DNA of 64,000 nt. It comes from CAVYHX01 sp963768415. Its GTDB lineage: Bacteria > Pseudomonadota > Gammaproteobacteria > UBA9214. Below, in pieces: positions 56,502 through 64,000 of this stretch. The stretch spans positions 1-64,000 of the forward strand of contig CAVYHX010000006.1 of NCBI GenBank assembly GCA_963768415.1. The letters run 5' to 3'. Position 1 is the first letter of the stretch, and every line of letters begins with the position of its first letter. The position numbers were made by a program, and so were the translations under genes. The notes beneath the pieces are model-generated. The model searched no databases, was not told the DNA's origin, and was given only the letters and a program-made list of their open reading frames with translations.

Positions 56502-57899
56502 ATGGCTGAATTACTCCGCTCCGCTGATGCGCTGCATAGCGAGACAGAATCGCTCAAGGTGCCGCCCCATTCGCTGCAGGCAGAACATGCCGTGTTGGGT
56601 GGTCTCATGCTGGATAACGCATCCTGGGACACCATTGCCGACCACGTCTGTGAAGAAGACTTTTACCGTCGCAATCACCGCCTGATTTTCCACGCAATTT
56701 CCGAGCTGGCGGAAAAAAACGATCCCTTCGATGCGGTAACGCTGTCGGAATGGCTGGAACAAAACCAGTTACTTGAAGAAACCGGCGGGCTCGCGGCGCT
56801 GGGCATGCTGGCCCAGAACACCCCCAGCGCTGCCAACATCAAGGCCTATGCGGACATCGTGCGCGAGAACTCCGTCATGCGCCAGCTTATCGAGGTAGGC
56901 AACAAGATTGCCAACAGTGCCTTTGTAACGGAGGGCAGGGATTCCAGCATGCTGCTGGATCATGCCGAATCGCTGGTATTCGACATTGCCGAACGTGGCA
57001 AACGCAACAAGCGCGGCTTCCGGAACATCCGTACCCTGCTGGCTGCGGCAGTTGACCGGATCGACAAGCTGTTCCAGCAGGAAGGTCATATCACCGGGGT
57101 GCCGACCGGCTTTACCGATCTCGATGACATGACTGCGGGCCTGCAACCATCCGACCTGATTATCGTCGCCGGGCGTCCCTCCATGGGTAAAACGACCCTG
57201 GCAGTCAATTTTGCGGAGAATGCGGCCATCAAGCACCAGGTGCCGGTGGCGATATTCAGTATGGAAATGCCGGGCGAGCAACTTGCACTGCGCATGATGT
57301 CGTCGCTCGGGCATATCGATCAGCACAAGATCCGTACCGGCAAGCTGGAGGATGACGACTGGCCACGCCTCACTTCCGCCGTGAGTCTGCTGGATACTGC
57401 GCCATTGTTTATAGACGACACGCCGGCATTGTCACCAATGGAGTTGCGCGCGCGCGCACGGCGGCTGAAGCGTGAGCACAATCTTGGCTTGATTATTATC
57501 GATTATCTGCAACTCATGCAGGTAGGGAATACCCGCGAAAACCGGGCAACGGAGATATCGGAAATATCACGCAACCTGAAGGCGCTGGCAAAGGAGCTTG
57601 AAGTTCCGGTGATTGCCCTTTCACAATTAAACCGGAGCCTCGAGCAGCGTACGGACAAACGTCCGGTAATGTCGGATTTGCGCGAGTCGGGCGCCATAGA
57701 GCAGGATGCCGATGTCATCATCTTCATCTATCGTGACGAAGTGTATAACGAGGAATCTCCGCAGAAAGGCCTTGCCGAAATAATCGTCGGCAAGCAACGT
57801 AACGGACCTATCGGCAAGTGCCTGCTGACGTTTCGCGGCCAGTTTACCCGGTTTGAAAACTATGCAGCTGACAGTTACAGCGGTGGTGATTTTGAATGA
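56502..57899 (+). CDS. dnaB: Replicative DNA helicase DnaB
   Basis: A 465-residue hexameric helicase. The N-terminal domain (PPHSLQAEHAVLGGLMLDN) is followed by the RecA-like motor with Walker A GRPSMGKTT (about 224-232), Walker B LIIIDYLQLM, and SRNLKALAKELEVPVIALSQLNR. No intein is present. Its stop overlaps the alr start (ATGA). The 198 bases before it hold only an imperfect hairpin. Confidence 0.97.
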   Translation: MAELLRSADALHSETESLKVPPHSLQAEHAVLGGLMLDNASWDTIADHVCEEDFYRRNHRLIFHAISELAEKNDPFDAVTLSEWLEQNQLLEETGGLAALGMLAQNTPSAANIKAYADIVRENSVMRQLIEVGNKIANSAFVTEGRDSSMLLDHAESLVFDIAERGKRNKRGFRNIRTLLAAAVDRIDKLFQQEGHITGVPTGFTDLDDMTAGLQPSDLIIVAGRPSMGKTTLAVNFAENAAIKHQVPVAIFSMEMPGEQLALRMMSSLGHIDQHKIRTGKLEDDDWPRLTSAVSLLDTAPLFIDDTPALSPMELRARARRLKREHNLGLIIIDYLQLMQVGNTRENRATEISEISRNLKALAKELEVPVIALSQLNRSLEQRTDKRPVMSDLRESGAIEQDADVIIFIYRDEVYNEESPQKGLAEIIVGKQRNGPIGKCLLTFRGQFTRFENYAADSYSGGDFE

Positions 57900-58972
57900 C
57901 GCGGCCCGCCCGGGCACGCATCGATCTGCAGGCCCTTCAACATAACTTCGCGCGCGTGCGGCAAGCCGCTCCGCACAGCAGGACCATAGCCATCCTCAAG
58001 GCCAATGCCTACGGGCACGGTCTGGTCAGTTGCGCACGTGCGCTCCCGGATGCGGATGCCTTTGGTGTGGTGACCCTGGATGAAGCCATCACGCTGCGGG
58101 AAGCCGGTTTTGACCGTCGTATCATCTTGCTGGAAGGTTTTTTCAGCCATGCAGATCTGCATCTGGTCAGCGGCTATAGTATGGATTCCGTGCTGCATCA
58201 TATCAGCCAGGTTGAGTTACTCGAGCAAGGGCCGCTGACGCGGCCGCTGGATGTCTGGGTGAAGGTGGACACCGGCATGCATCGGCTGGGATTCGCACCC
58301 GACAGCATCGCTGACCTGGTTGCGCGTCTGCGCAACATCCGGCACGTGAATACGATCCGTTTTCTTACCCATTTTGCCAGTGCCGACGAACAGGATAACG
58401 ACTCTACGCGGCGGCAGCTCGCCTGTTTTCAGGAGTCACTGAAGTCAATTGCAGGCGACCGCTCGCTGGCGAATTCCGCTGCGGTGCTCGCCTGGCCCGA
58501 TACCCATACCGACTGGGTGCGGCCCGGTATCATGCTGTACGGCGGCTCGCCTTTGGCCGGGCGCAGCGCACAGGAGCTCGGACTCCGGCCGGTGATGACA
58601 CTCGGCACGCAATTAATCGCGGTCAATCAACGTAAAAAAGGCGATGCTGTCGGTTACGGCGGGAACTGGGTATGTCCACAGGATATGAGCATCGGTGTTG
58701 CCGCTATCGGCTATGGGGATGGTTACCCGCGCCATGTACCGGCGGGAACCCCGGTACTGGTAAACAACAAACCTGTGCCGCTGGTGGGGCGCGTGTCCAT
58801 GGATATGGTATGTCTCGATCTCAGTTCTCAACCCAAAGCCGCTGTCCGCGATGCAGTTGTGCTCTGGGGCGAAGGATTGCCGGTCGATGAGGTGGCGTCC
58901 GCAGCGGGCACTATTTCCTACGAGTTACTGTGCAGCGTGAACAGCCGGGTGGAATTCGAATATGTCGGGTGA
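57896..58972 (+). CDS. alr: Alanine racemase
   Basis: A 358-residue PLP enzyme that provides D-alanine for peptidoglycan. The PLP lysine is K35 in AILKANAYGHG, and the catalytic-tyrosine region reads AAIGYGDGYPRHVP. RPGIMLYGGSP and GRVSMDMVCLDLS are conserved blocks. It overlaps dnaB by four bases and is followed by a repeat array. Confidence 0.96.
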   Translation: MTRPARARIDLQALQHNFARVRQAAPHSRTIAILKANAYGHGLVSCARALPDADAFGVVTLDEAITLREAGFDRRIILLEGFFSHADLHLVSGYSMDSVLHHISQVELLEQGPLTRPLDVWVKVDTGMHRLGFAPDSIADLVARLRNIRHVNTIRFLTHFASADEQDNDSTRRQLACFQESLKSIAGDRSLANSAAVLAWPDTHTDWVRPGIMLYGGSPLAGRSAQELGLRPVMTLGTQLIAVNQRKKGDAVGYGGNWVCPQDMSIGVAAIGYGDGYPRHVPAGTPVLVNNKPVPLVGRVSMDMVCLDLSSQPKAAVRDAVVLWGEGLPVDEVASAAGTISYELLCSVNSRVEFEYVG

Positions 58973-59010
58973 TCGTAACCGCGCGCACTTGCAGAATTGG
59001 GTGACCTGCC

Positions 59011-59597
59011 TGTAGGAGCACCCGATTAAGCGCCGGGTGTAAACGCCGTCCATCGGCGCGATGGATTGGGAACACAATCGCGGCCAGGAGGCCGCTCCTA
59101 CAGGGTAATAGAAACACTGTAGGAGCGCCGTCCTTCGGCGCGATGGTTTGGGAACCCATCGCGGCCAGGAGGCCGCTCCTACAGGGTAATAGAAACACTG
59201 TAGGAGCACCCGATTAAGCGCCGGGTGTAAACGCCGTCCTTCGGCGCGATGGTTTGGGACACAATCGCGGCCAGGAGGCCGCTCCTACAGGGTAATAGAA
59301 ACACCTGTAGGAGCACCCGATTAAGCGCCGGGTGTAAACGCCGTCCTTCGGCGCGATGGTTTGGGAACACAATCGCGGCCAGGAGGCCGCTCCTACAGGG
59401 TAATAGAAACACCTGTAGGAGCGCCGTCCTTCGGCGCGATGGTTTGGGACCCCATCGCGGCCAGGAGGCCGCTCCTACAGGGTAATAGAAACACCTGTAG
59501 GAGCGCCGTCCTTCGGCGCGATTGTTTGCGGAAACCATCGCGGCCAGGAGGCCGCTCCTGCAGGGCAATAGAAACACCTGCAGGCGCGCCGTCCTTT
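59011..59597. repeat. Tandem array of six REP/BIME-like units plus a partial unit
   Basis: Six units separated by AGGGTAATAGAAACAC. Two variants of the left palindrome alternate: a short one (AGGAGCGCCGTCCTTCGGCG) and a long one with CCCGATTAAGCGCCGGG before it. The right arm GCGGCCAGGAGGCCGCTCC is nearly invariant. A degenerate half unit ends at 59597. The array fills most of the 698-base alr-radA gap. Confidence 0.92.
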
Positions 59598-59670
59598 GAG
59601 TTTGCTGAAGCTTTGGAAATACAGATACAACCCGTTTACTATCGCGCCATTCATTAACCAGGAACCCGGC

Positions 59671-61041
59671 ATGGCCAAAGTCAAGTCTGTCTACGCCTGC
59701 AATGTCTGCGGAGCACAGTCCCCGCAATGGGCCGGCCGGTGCGGGGACTGCGGTGCCTGGAACACGCTCGCCGAGGTGCTATCCACAACCACGCCTGCAT
59801 CCGGTCGTTTCGCCGCTTACAGCGGAGAGAGCGGCAGCGCCATAACCCGTCTTTCCGCTGTCGAGTCGGGCACCCAGTCACGCTCATCTGTCGGGCTGCA
59901 GGAGCTTGACCGGGTCCTGGGCGGGGGCCTGGTAACCGGCTCGGTGGTGTTGATTGGCGGTGACCCGGGGATCGGCAAATCCACCTTGCTGCTGCAAGTA
60001 CTCTCTACCCTGTCGGCTGACTTGTCATCCCTGTATGTCACGGGCGAGGAATCGCCCGAACAGATTTCATTGCGTGCCAGGCGCATTGGCATACGCGGCG
60101 ATGATGTCCGCTTGCTCTCCGAGACCTCGGTCGAGAGGATTATTGCCACTGCACGTCGCGAAAAGCCCCGGGTGATGGTGCTGGATTCTATCCAGACGCT
60201 GTACACCGATGCCCTGCAATCAGCACCGGGGTCGGTTGCCCAGGTAAGGGAAAGTGCGGCGCAACTGGTGCGTTTTGCCAAGCAATCAGGTACTGCCATG
60301 TTTCTGGTGGGGCATGTGACCAAGGAAGGTACGCTCGCCGGTCCCCGGGTTCTCGAGCACATGGTCGATACCGTTCTCTATTTTGAAGGTGACCCCGGTG
60401 ACCGTTACCGGATCCTGCGGGCCATCAAGAACCGCTTTGGTGCAGTGAATGAACTGGGTGTGTTCGCGATGACTGAAACGGGACTGAAGGAAGTACACAA
60501 TCCCTCAGCCATCTTTCTGTCCCGTCACGAAACGCAGGTCGCCGGCAGTGTGGTCATGGTGACCTGGGAAGGGACGCGGCCGTTACTGGTTGAGGTGCAG
60601 GCGCTTGTGGACCAGAGCCAGCTGGGTAATCCACGCCGCGTGACGCTGGGACTGGAACAGAACCGGTTGTCCATGCTGCTGGCTGTGCTGCACCGCCATG
60701 GTGGACTGGCGCTGGGCGATCAGGATGTCTTTGTCAACGTGGTCGGCGGCGTGCGGGTCAGTGAAACGGCCGCCGATCTGGCCGTGTTACTGGCAGTCAT
60801 GTCCAGTTTCCGCAACCGGCCCTTGCCCGGAGATCTGGTGGTGTTCGGCGAGATCGGCCTGTCGGGTGAATTGCGGCCGGTACCCAATGGCCAGGAGCGC
60901 CTGCATGAAGCCGCCAAGCATGGTTTTCACCGTGCCATTATCCCGGTAGCGAATAAACCGAAACACGCACTTGACGGGATGGATGTGACGGCGGTCGGGC
61001 TGCTGTCACAGGTACTGGAAAAGGTTTCGGAAGGTTTTTGA
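59671..61041 (+). CDS. radA: DNA repair protein RadA (Sms)
   Basis: A 456-residue RecA-like protein for recombination intermediate processing. The N-terminal C4 zinc finger uses C10, C13, C24 and C27. Walker A is GGDPGIGKST (about 98-107), the RadA-specific motif is KNRFG, and the C-terminus is a Lon-like domain (LSGELRPVPNGQERLHEAAKHGF). The ATG at 59671 fits the family; upstream in-frame codons belong to the repeat tail. Confidence 0.95.
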   Translation: MAKVKSVYACNVCGAQSPQWAGRCGDCGAWNTLAEVLSTTTPASGRFAAYSGESGSAITRLSAVESGTQSRSSVGLQELDRVLGGGLVTGSVVLIGGDPGIGKSTLLLQVLSTLSADLSSLYVTGEESPEQISLRARRIGIRGDDVRLLSETSVERIIATARREKPRVMVLDSIQTLYTDALQSAPGSVAQVRESAAQLVRFAKQSGTAMFLVGHVTKEGTLAGPRVLEHMVDTVLYFEGDPGDRYRILRAIKNRFGAVNELGVFAMTETGLKEVHNPSAIFLSRHETQVAGSVVMVTWEGTRPLLVEVQALVDQSQLGNPRRVTLGLEQNRLSMLLAVLHRHGGLALGDQDVFVNVVGGVRVSETAADLAVLLAVMSSFRNRPLPGDLVVFGEIGLSGELRPVPNGQERLHEAAKHGFHRAIIPVANKPKHALDGMDVTAVGLLSQVLEKVSEGF

Positions 61042-61072
61042 ACGATCCCGTATTGCTGATTGGTGACCTGCC

Positions 61073-61523
61073 TGTAGGAGCACCCGATTAAGCGCCGGGT
61101 GTAAACGCCGTCCACCGGCGCGATGAATTGGGACACAATCGCGGCCAGGAGGCCGCTCCTGCAGGGTAATAGGAACACCTGCAGGAGCACCCGATTAAGC
61201 GCCGGGTGTAAACGCTGCCCTTCAGCGCGATGGATTGGGACACTCCTGCAGGTTGGTTAATTCACCTGTAGGAGCGCTGCCCTTCAGCGCGATTGTTTGC
61301 TGAAACCATCGCGGCCAGGAGGCCGCTCCTGCAGGGTAATAGAAACACCTGTAGGAGCGCCGTCCTTCGGCGCGATGGTTTGGGACGCAATCGCGGCCAG
61401 GAGGCCGCTCCTACAGGGTAATAGAAACACCTGTAGGAGCACCCGATTAAGCGCCGGGTGTAAACGCCGTCCTTCGGCGCGATGGTTTGGGACACAATCG
61501 CGGCCAGGAGGCCGCTCCTACAG
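61073..61523. repeat. Array of about five REP/BIME-like units between radA and msrB
   Basis: Same family as 59011-59597, with both left-palindrome variants. One junction (61254 on) repeats the TTGGTTAATTCACCTG spacer found at 34884. The final right arm runs into the 3' end of msrB on the minus strand. Confidence 0.9.
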
Positions 61524-61928
61524 GTGGGACTCCGATTCCTTGTCCAGGTCCAGCGCTACGGAATTAATGCAATAGCGCTGGCCGGTCGGGGCGGGGCCGT
61601 CTTCGAAGACATGCCCGAGGTGGGCGCCGCAACGGTGACACATCACCTCGGTGCGGACCATTCCGTGGTTCGTGTCTGTTTCTGTGCGTATGTTCGCGGT
61701 GCCGTGCGCGCGCACGAAACTGGGCCAGCCGCTGCCGGAGTCGAACTTGTCGCTGGAATGAAACAGCTCGGCCCCGCAGCACACACAAAGGTAGGTGCCG
61801 GTTTCCTTGCAGTCGTTGTATTTTCCGGTAAACGGGCGCTCCGTCCCCTTGCGGCGGGTAACATCATATTGTTCAGGTGTTAACAGGTTGCGCCATTCAG
61901 CATCGGTCTTCTCGCTTTCGTCACTCAT
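61518..61928 (-). CDS. msrB: Peptide methionine-(R)-S-oxide reductase MsrB
   Basis: A 136-residue enzyme that reduces methionine-R-sulfoxide. Zinc is bound by C48/C51 and C97/C100, and the catalytic cysteine is C120 in GQRYCINSVALDL. DSGSGWPSF and HCGAHLGHVFEDGP-type blocks are present. The start (MSDESEK) overlaps the upstream gene by eight bases; the longer frame upstream is not used. The TAG stop belongs to the TGTAGGAG edge of a repeat unit, so the last residues (ESESHL) may differ from the ancestral end. Confidence 0.94.
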   Translation of the reverse strand: MSDESEKTDAEWRNLLTPEQYDVTRRKGTERPFTGKYNDCKETGTYLCVCCGAELFHSSDKFDSGSGWPSFVRAHGTANIRTETDTNHGMVRTEVMCHRCGAHLGHVFEDGPAPTGQRYCINSVALDLDKESESHL

Positions 61929-62193
61929 GATCACTCCCGCGGTCTGCGCCGGTGTAGATGCGCGGCGTATTGTGTTGCAGCTTGTCGAGATATTCCCTGG
62001 CAGTGGCAATTCCAACCTCGGCCTCCGCGCGTGCCTGCAGGTCGGGATTGGTTTGCGCTTCCTGTTCAGCCCACTGCAGAAATTCACTGACCGCTGTCAC
62101 TTGCTGGTCTGCGGGTAGAGACTGCAGGTAATCGCTGGGACGCGCCCTGACCCGGTTAGCTTCTATGACTTCAAGATTGAACAGGAGTTTCAC
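61921..62193 (-). CDS. Hypothetical 90-residue protein between msrB and a corC-like gene
   Basis: I do not recognise this protein. It starts with GTG overlapping the corC-like stop (GTGA) and ends overlapping the msrB start (ATGAGTGA), so three genes are tightly coupled. It is soluble, acidic and mostly helical (DYLQSLPADQQVTAVSEFLQWAEQEA, ARAEAEVGIATAREYLDKL), with no cysteine, no signal peptide and no membrane segment. The overlaps on both sides make it a real gene rather than a chance frame. Confidence 0.7.
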   Translation of the reverse strand: MKLLFNLEVIEANRVRARPSDYLQSLPADQQVTAVSEFLQWAEQEAQTNPDLQARAEAEVGIATAREYLDKLQHNTPRIYTGADRGSDHE

Positions 62194-63489
62194 TGGCCGG
62201 ACTCGTCCATCCCGGTTTCGGCTGCAGCTTCCAGCGCCGGATGAATGCGCACGCTCTTGACCATATTGTCTTTTATTTCCATGATTTCGACAGGGTGGTT
62301 GTCGAGTAACAGGCTGGTCCCGGCTTCCGGGATCATTTCCAGGTACTCGGTAATCAGGCCGTTCAGTGTCTTGGGCCCATCGGTTGAGAGTGTAATCTTC
62401 AATGCGGAATTCAGGGTGCGGATATTGATGGAGCCGTCAACTATCCAGCTGCCATCATCCTGGGGCATGATGTCCTCTATCTGGTCCGCCGGATCCGATG
62501 TGAACTCACCCACGATTTCTTCCAGTATGTCTTCTACTGTCACCAGCCCCTGGATATCACCGTATTCGTCAACAGCAAAGCCGATCCGGCGGCGTTCGCG
62601 CTGGAAATTCAGCAGCTGTCGATTGAGTGATGTGGTTACCGGAATGAAATAGGGATCACGGGCAATGCGGCGCAGTGCAATTGCATCGAGTTCATCCCGG
62701 TAAAGCAGTGGCAGGACATTGCGCATATGCAGTATACCGATGACCTGGTCTATATTTTCACGATAGAGCGGCAGACGGGTGTACTGGCTGCCGGACAGGG
62801 CTTCACGGGTGACTTCCCAGTCAGCATCGATATCGATTCCATAAATTTCATTGCGTGGCACCATGATATCCTCGACGGTGACCTTTTCCAGGTCCATCAG
62901 GTTCAGGAGCATGGACTGATGCCGCTTGGGTATCATGGCGCCGGCTTCCATTACCACAGTGCGTAGTTCCTCGTGCGTCAGTGCCTGTCCGCGATGGTCC
63001 TCGGTTGACACGCCGAACAGTTTAAGCAGTGTGTTTGCCACTGCATTGATTACCCAGACTAACGGGTAAAGTAATTTCAGCAGGGGGGTATAAACATACG
63101 CGGCCGGAAACGCGATGCGTTCCGGGTGCAGTGCCGCGAGTGTTTTCGGTGTAACCTCGGCAAATAGCAGAATTACTATGGTTAAAATCAGTCCGGCGAC
63201 AAATATAAAACCGGCGTCGTTGTAGATGCGCAGGGCGATCAATGTCATCAGGATCGAGGCGAGCACATTGACAAAGTTGTTGCCAAGCAGAATCAGGCCG
63301 ATCAGGCGGTCCTGGCGTTGCAGCAGTTTCTGCGCCCTGCATTGCCCCGGGGTGCTGCTTGTCAGCGAGATGACGCAGGCGATAACGATTCAATGTCATC
63401 AGGCCGGTTTCAGAGCCGGAAAAGAAAGCAGAAAAAAGGATCAGGAAAAAGAGCGTGACGAACAGTACGCTCAGGGAGATGTCGTCCAA
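62190..63489 (-). pseudogene. DUF21/CBS/CorC-domain membrane protein (YfjD-like), one frameshift
   Basis: A HlyC/CorC-family transporter-like protein of about 430 residues, possibly for divalent cations. The N-terminal DUF21 membrane part starts LSVLFVTLFFLILFSAFFSGSETGLM and breaks near 63340. The sense resumes as AQKLLQRQDRLIGLILLGNNFVNVLASI. The CBS pair (VEDIMVPRNEIYGIDID, FIPVTTSLNRQLLNFQRERRRIGFAVDEYGDIQGLVTVEDILEEI, each shown only in part) and the C-terminal CorC_HlyC domain are intact. Adjacency to a ypjD homologue matches ypjD-yfjD in Escherichia coli. Confidence 0.85.
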
Positions 63490-63569
63490 TCAGGGACAGC
63501 CTCTGGTTGATTAACGAAGGGCTAGTTTACGGGAAAACAGCCTGCATGTCAGGCCGGTAGCCTGCCAGC

Positions 63570-64000
63570 TCAGCGTTCGAGTATGAGTTCCAGCACAAAT
63601 TTACTGCCAAAATAGGCCAGCATCAGAAAAATAAAACCACCGATCGTCCAGCGTATCGCCACCCGCCCGCGCCAGCCGAAGCGCCAGCGGCCCCAGAGGA
63701 GTACCGCGAAGACCAGCCAGGCGGCAATGGACAGTACGGTCTTGTGTACCAGGTGTTGCGCGAAGATATCTTCCAGGAACAATACACCGGTGACCAGGCT
63801 CAGTGTCAGCAGGGCGAAGCCAATGCCGATCATCTGGAACAACAGGACTTCCATGGTTTGCAACGGTGGCAGGGAGCGGATAAAACCGCCCGGATGGCGG
63901 TTACGCAAATGGTTGTCCTGGATGGCGAGCAGCACCGCCTGGAGTGCGGCCAGCCCGAGGGTACTGTAGGCAAGCAGTGAGAGCAGAATATGGGTGTCGA
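63570..64000 (-). CDS. ypjD: CcsA/YpjD-family cytochrome c assembly membrane protein (C-terminal part)
   Basis: The gene runs off the right edge, so only the last 143 or so residues are visible. It has at least four membrane helices and the family motifs HILLSLLAYSTLGLAALQAVLL, PPLQTMEVLLFQMIGIGF, LVTG and the heme-handling-type segment HKTVLSIAAWLVFAVLLWGR. YpjD resembles CcsA heme-export proteins, but its own role is not well defined. Confidence 0.85.
   Translation of the reverse strand, partial: DTHILLSLLAYSTLGLAALQAVLLAIQDNHLRNRHPGGFIRSLPPLQTMEVLLFQMIGIGFALLTLSLVTGVLFLEDIFAQHLVHKTVLSIAAWLVFAVLLWGRWRFGWRGRVAIRWTIGGFIFLMLAYFGSKFVLELILER

Noticed and set aside
59179..59727. Minus-strand 182-residue repetitive frame over the alr-radA gap (also 61262-61495)
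   Set aside because: Repeated peptide from REP units; no ribosome site; same explanation for both loci.

Overview
The window is a stretch of gammaproteobacterial chromosome of fairly high GC content, packed with housekeeping genes in the order typical of that class. Recognisable blocks are dnaX-ybaB-recR; isc; ndk-rlmN-pilW-rodZ-hisS-yfgM-bamB-der; lpoA-yraN-diaA-dolP opposite rsmI; nnr-tsaE-amiB-mutL-miaA-hfq-hflX-hflKC-yjeT-hisZ-purA; rnr-rlmB-rpsF-rpsR-rplI-dnaB-alr-radA; and ypjD next to a corC/yfjD-type gene. No phage, integrase, transposase, CRISPR array, rRNA or classical defence island was seen. A malyl-CoA lyase / malate thiokinase operon and a glycolate oxidase operon suggest glyoxylate metabolism, as in autotrophic (for example sulfur-oxidising) gammaproteobacteria. 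That placement below class level is inference.

Layout. 1-2019: tail of dnaX (joined to an unrelated fragment at the left edge), ybaB, recR, hinT. 2113-4994 (minus): rsgA, pterin dehydratase, a small cytochrome c, a Ste24-type protease. 5088-5633: orn, then a 0.6 kb array of palindromic repeats. 6325-10915 (minus): rhodanese and glcFED. 11047-16929: a YqiB-like protein and the isc operon (iscR, iscS, iscA, hscB, hscA, fdx, iscX), which has no iscU. 16952-20604: an inverted-repeat element, then mcl-mtkA-mtkB. 20763-28379: ndk to der, with ispG missing between rodZ and hisS. 28462-34814: ppk2, a GIN-domain protein, dolP, diaA, yraN, lpoA, rsmI. 35061-48209: queG, nnr, tsaE, amiB, mutL, miaA, hfq, hflX, hflK, hflC, yjeT, hisZ. 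48374-61041: purA, tRNA-Leu, rnr, an OmpA-type lipoprotein, rlmB, rpsF, rpsR, a DUF2232 gene, rplI, dnaB, alr, radA. 61518-64000 (minus): msrB, a 90-residue unknown, a corC-like gene, and the end of ypjD.

Three features stand out. First, a REP/BIME-like palindrome family fills five intergenic sites, in two cases as tandem arrays of six or seven units, and one copy supplies the msrB stop codon. Second, two genes are absent from normally conserved positions: iscU, and ispG together with the periplasmic domain of RodZ. Third, many conserved genes carry one or more single-base frameshifts (hscA, ndk, rlmN, lpoA, rsmI, nnr, amiB, mutL, hflC, the DUF2232 gene, the corC-like gene). Protein similarity resumes immediately in another frame, so error-prone sequence is more likely than mass gene decay. 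I found no clearly new multi-gene system. The best leads are the repeat arrays, the mcl-mtkAB insertion with the inverted-repeat element beside it, and the two missing genes.
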